This document shows positions 5,082-6,671 of a DNA stretch of 6,671 nt, one piece after another. The translations under genes were made by a program, and so were the position numbers. Position 1 is the stretch's first letter, and each line of letters opens with the position of its first letter. This stretch comes from Thermoplasmata archaeon (GTDB taxonomy: Archaea > Thermoplasmatota > Thermoplasmata > UBA184), in the NCBI GenBank assembly GCA_030042855.1, contig JASHYU010000217.1:1-6671 (forward strand). Direction: 5' to 3'. Under the pieces are notes generated by a model, which was not told the origin of the DNA, ran no database searches, and was given only the letters and a program-made list of their open reading frames with translations.

Positions 5082-6164
5082 GTGGACGCCCCTCGTCGTC
5101 CCCGCGGGGTGGCCGACGCGTCGCTGTCATCGGATCCGGGTCCCGCCCCCCTGGTCTCGGTCGTCGTCGTGGCCCACACGCGACGGGAGTTCCTGCGCGA
5201 GGCCCTGGACAGCGTCCGCCAGCAGGACGTCCCGCGCGATCAGGTCGAGATCGTGGTCGTGAAGAACTTCCGCGACGCGTCGGTCGACGACCAGATCCGG
5301 ACCCTCGGGGGCCAGAGCATCCTCTCCCCCGACCTCGCCGCCGGACCGAAGTTCGCCGCCGGCGTCCGGGCCACTCGCGCGGCGATCCTCACCTTCCTCG
5401 ACTACGATGACCAGTACGAGCCGCGCCGGCTCCGGACGGTCCTGGCCGCGTTCCGCGCGCACCCGGATCTCGGGTTCTATCACAACCAGTTCTCCTACAT
5501 CGGCCCCGACGGCGGGCCGCTCGCGCGCGACACGATTCGGGCCTTTCGATTGCCCCAGCCGAGTCATGCCCGCACGCTGTTTCTCGAGAATGCGGGGAAG
5601 ATCGCGCAAAGCCGACGACTCGCCGGTCAGCTGCCCGACTTCAACTCGAGCTCGTGCGCGGTCTCCCGTTCCATTGCCGAAGCGACGCTGCCGTACCTCT
5701 CCCGGGTCCACGTCGCTTCCGACACGCTGCTCTTCTTCGCGGCGCTCGCCGGCCCGGGATCGATCCTGATCGACGCGGACGCCCTGACCCGGTACCGGAT
5801 CCACGGGGAGAACTCGACGTCGACGGGTCCCGGGTCCTCGGGCGAGCGGCTCGCGCGATTGCAGGGGTTCGCCGCGCGGGCCAGCGAGGACTATCGCGTG
5901 ACCCGCGAGTGCGTCGCCCGGCTCCACGGAGGGCGGGTTGTCGAGATCGTCGATGCCCGGATCTGGGTGAACGACCTGGCCCGGACGTTCCGCTCGACCC
6001 GAGCCCGCCGCCGCGATTTCGTCCGCTTGCTCGGGTCCCTGCCGCGGTTCGCCACGACCTTCCCCGTCCGAGAGGATCTGCTGGGGGTGATCGGGATCGC
6101 GCCGTTCCTCGCCTCCCCCGCCCTGGGACGGACCCTATACCACCGGCAGATGTCCGTCCGGTAG
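5082..6164 (+). CDS. GT-A fold glycosyltransferase, family 2 type
   Basis: This 360-residue protein is an inverting-type family-2 glycosyltransferase that uses a nucleotide sugar and a divalent metal. After a Pro/Arg-rich leader of about 22 residues, the first Rossmann strand LVSVVVVAHTRREFLREALDS (24-44) and the SVRQQDV helix end (44-50) are typical. The metal-binding motif is FLDYDD (105-110). HVASDTLLFF (210-219) places Asp214 where the catalytic base is expected, and YRIHGENS (238-245) is the classic end of the catalytic domain. One departure is visible: the second strand EIVVV (56-60) is followed by Lys-Asn-Phe where most family members have an Asp-rich 'DDGS' turn. Residues 250-330 form an Arg-rich helical region, and the last 30 contain a moderately hydrophobic stretch (332-346) that may associate with the membrane. 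The longest start is GTG 5082; GTG 5109 (residue 10) is also possible and keeps the whole domain. Donor and acceptor are unknown; a role in the same surface glycan is inferred. Confidence 0.85.
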   Translation: MDAPRRPRGVADASLSSDPGPAPLVSVVVVAHTRREFLREALDSVRQQDVPRDQVEIVVVKNFRDASVDDQIRTLGGQSILSPDLAAGPKFAAGVRATRAAILTFLDYDDQYEPRRLRTVLAAFRAHPDLGFYHNQFSYIGPDGGPLARDTIRAFRLPQPSHARTLFLENAGKIAQSRRLAGQLPDFNSSSCAVSRSIAEATLPYLSRVHVASDTLLFFAALAGPGSILIDADALTRYRIHGENSTSTGPGSSGERLARLQGFAARASEDYRVTRECVARLHGGRVVEIVDARIWVNDLARTFRSTRARRRDFVRLLGSLPRFATTFPVREDLLGVIGIAPFLASPALGRTLYHRQMSVR

Positions 6165-6195
6165 CGCGGGGGAGGGAGGGGGCCGGTCCCATCCG
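6165..6195. other. G-rich spacer between convergent genes
   Basis: The 31-nt gap between the facing stops includes G runs of 5, 3 and 5 (6168-6182) separated by single A's, then CCGG. No hairpin followed by T's is visible on either strand. It may affect transcript ends, but nothing specific can be assigned. Confidence 0.3.
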
Positions 6196-6671
6196 TCAGG
6201 CCCGGACCTCGATGTAGTTCAGCGTCACGCTCCCGTTCGCGCTTCCATCGGTGTAGTCGAGATACCCTTCGAACTCCATCAGCGGGTAAGGGGTCGGGAG
6301 CGACAAGCTCCACGTGATGTTCGTCCAGCCCGACCCACGGAAGTCGGCCGCGGTGAGCGAGAAGTTGTAGAGGTTGGGAATAAAGTACGGACCGCCCGCC
6401 ATCGTGAGGATCGGGTCCGAGAGGTTCGCGCCCGCCGCGAGTTGTGCCGAGACATTGGCCGTGATGACGTAGGTCCCGGCGGGCAGCGACACGTAGGGGC
6501 CGTACCAGATGAGACTGCGGGTCGGCCCCGGAGTCGCGATCGCCGGCGTGTTGATCGCGACGCAGAAGTTGATGCTTCGGAGCGGCGGAGCCGGAGAGAT
6601 CGGATACGTGATGGGGGTGCTGTTGATGGCGACCCCAAACTTGGCCTGGGGGTCCGATTCCGTCGCGCCGG
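6196..6671 (-). CDS. C-terminal part of an extracytoplasmic beta-rich protein with many N-glycosylation sequons, cut by the right edge
   Basis: On the minus strand the frame is open from the right edge to a TGA at 6198-6196, giving 157 residues; the GTG at 6492 is only an internal valine codon. The sequence alternates hydrophobic and polar residues, is rich in Thr, Ser, Pro, Asn and Tyr, has almost no Lys and one Cys, and is acidic, all typical of a secreted beta-sandwich. The segment WYGPYVSLPAGTYVITANVS (residues 55-74 of the fragment) has the 'GPY-x-x-LPAG-x-Y' pattern that I associate with carbohydrate-binding-like sandwich domains of surface proteins and some glycosyltransferases. Six Asn-X-Ser/Thr sequons occur: NST, NVS, NLS, NFS, NIT and NGS. 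A 24-residue spaced echo, FGVAINSTP (11-19) and FCVAINTP (35-42), is present near the edge. No membrane anchor or cell-wall signal is seen at the C-terminus, so any anchor must be upstream. The exact family is not recognised; it may be an S-layer-associated or glycan-binding protein. Confidence 0.65.
   Translation of the reverse strand, partial: GATESDPQAKFGVAINSTPITYPISPAPPLRSINFCVAINTPAIATPGPTRSLIWYGPYVSLPAGTYVITANVSAQLAAGANLSDPILTMAGGPYFIPNLYNFSLTAADFRGSGWTNITWSLSLPTPYPLMEFEGYLDYTDGSANGSVTLNYIEVRA

Noticed and set aside
6168..6182. G-quadruplex in the spacer after the GT2 gene
   Set aside because: Only three runs of at least three G's are present, so a standard four-run quadruplex is not supported.
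1..6671. tRNA or rRNA genes, CRISPR arrays, insertion sequences, att sites
   Set aside because: No cloverleaf-like segments, regularly spaced repeats, transposase motifs or terminal inverted repeats were seen on either strand.

Overview
The window is GC-rich throughout, and the few A/T-rich patches lie just upstream of genes. Those patches read like archaeal TATA boxes (TTTTATAG, TTCTATAG and, on the minus strand, TTTTATG). In two cases the box centre lies about 41-42 nt before the start codon, and no gene has a convincing Shine-Dalgarno sequence. This fits a high-GC archaeon with short-leader or leaderless mRNAs, possibly a soil- or sediment-type Thermoplasmatota. The phylum is a guess; 'archaeal' is a moderately supported inference.

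Layout from left to right: (1) 1-234 +, the C-terminal end of a multi-pass membrane protein resembling DUF998. (2) 343-1284 +, an extended SDR that best fits GDP-4-keto-6-deoxy-D-mannose reductase (Rmd). (3) 1450-2673 +, a GT-B fold glycosyltransferase of family-4 type. (4) 2745-3755 -, GDP-mannose 4,6-dehydratase (Gmd), convergent with the glycosyltransferase. (5) A divergent control region of about 170 bp (3756-3923) with short palindromes and repeated GAGGTC words. (6) 3924-5072 +, an FMN-dependent alpha-hydroxy-acid oxidase/dehydrogenase with all catalytic residues. (7) 5082-6164 +, a GT-A fold family-2 glycosyltransferase, 9 nt after the previous stop. (8) 6196-6671 -, the C-terminal 157 residues of an extracytoplasmic beta-rich protein dense in N-glycosylation sequons, running off the right edge.

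Read together, the core is a surface-glycan locus. Gmd converts GDP-D-mannose to GDP-4-keto-6-deoxy-D-mannose. The Rmd-like reductase would convert that to GDP-D-rhamnose (or a C4 epimer). The GT4 and GT2 enzymes could place this or other sugars on a lipid- or protein-linked glycan, and the sequon-rich protein at the right edge is the kind of target such glycans decorate. The flavoenzyme is the outsider: it has no standard role in nucleotide-sugar metabolism. Most genes appear to have their own promoter, and strands alternate, so this is a cluster of single-gene units rather than one operon. No RNA genes, insertion sequences, CRISPR arrays or att sites are visible.
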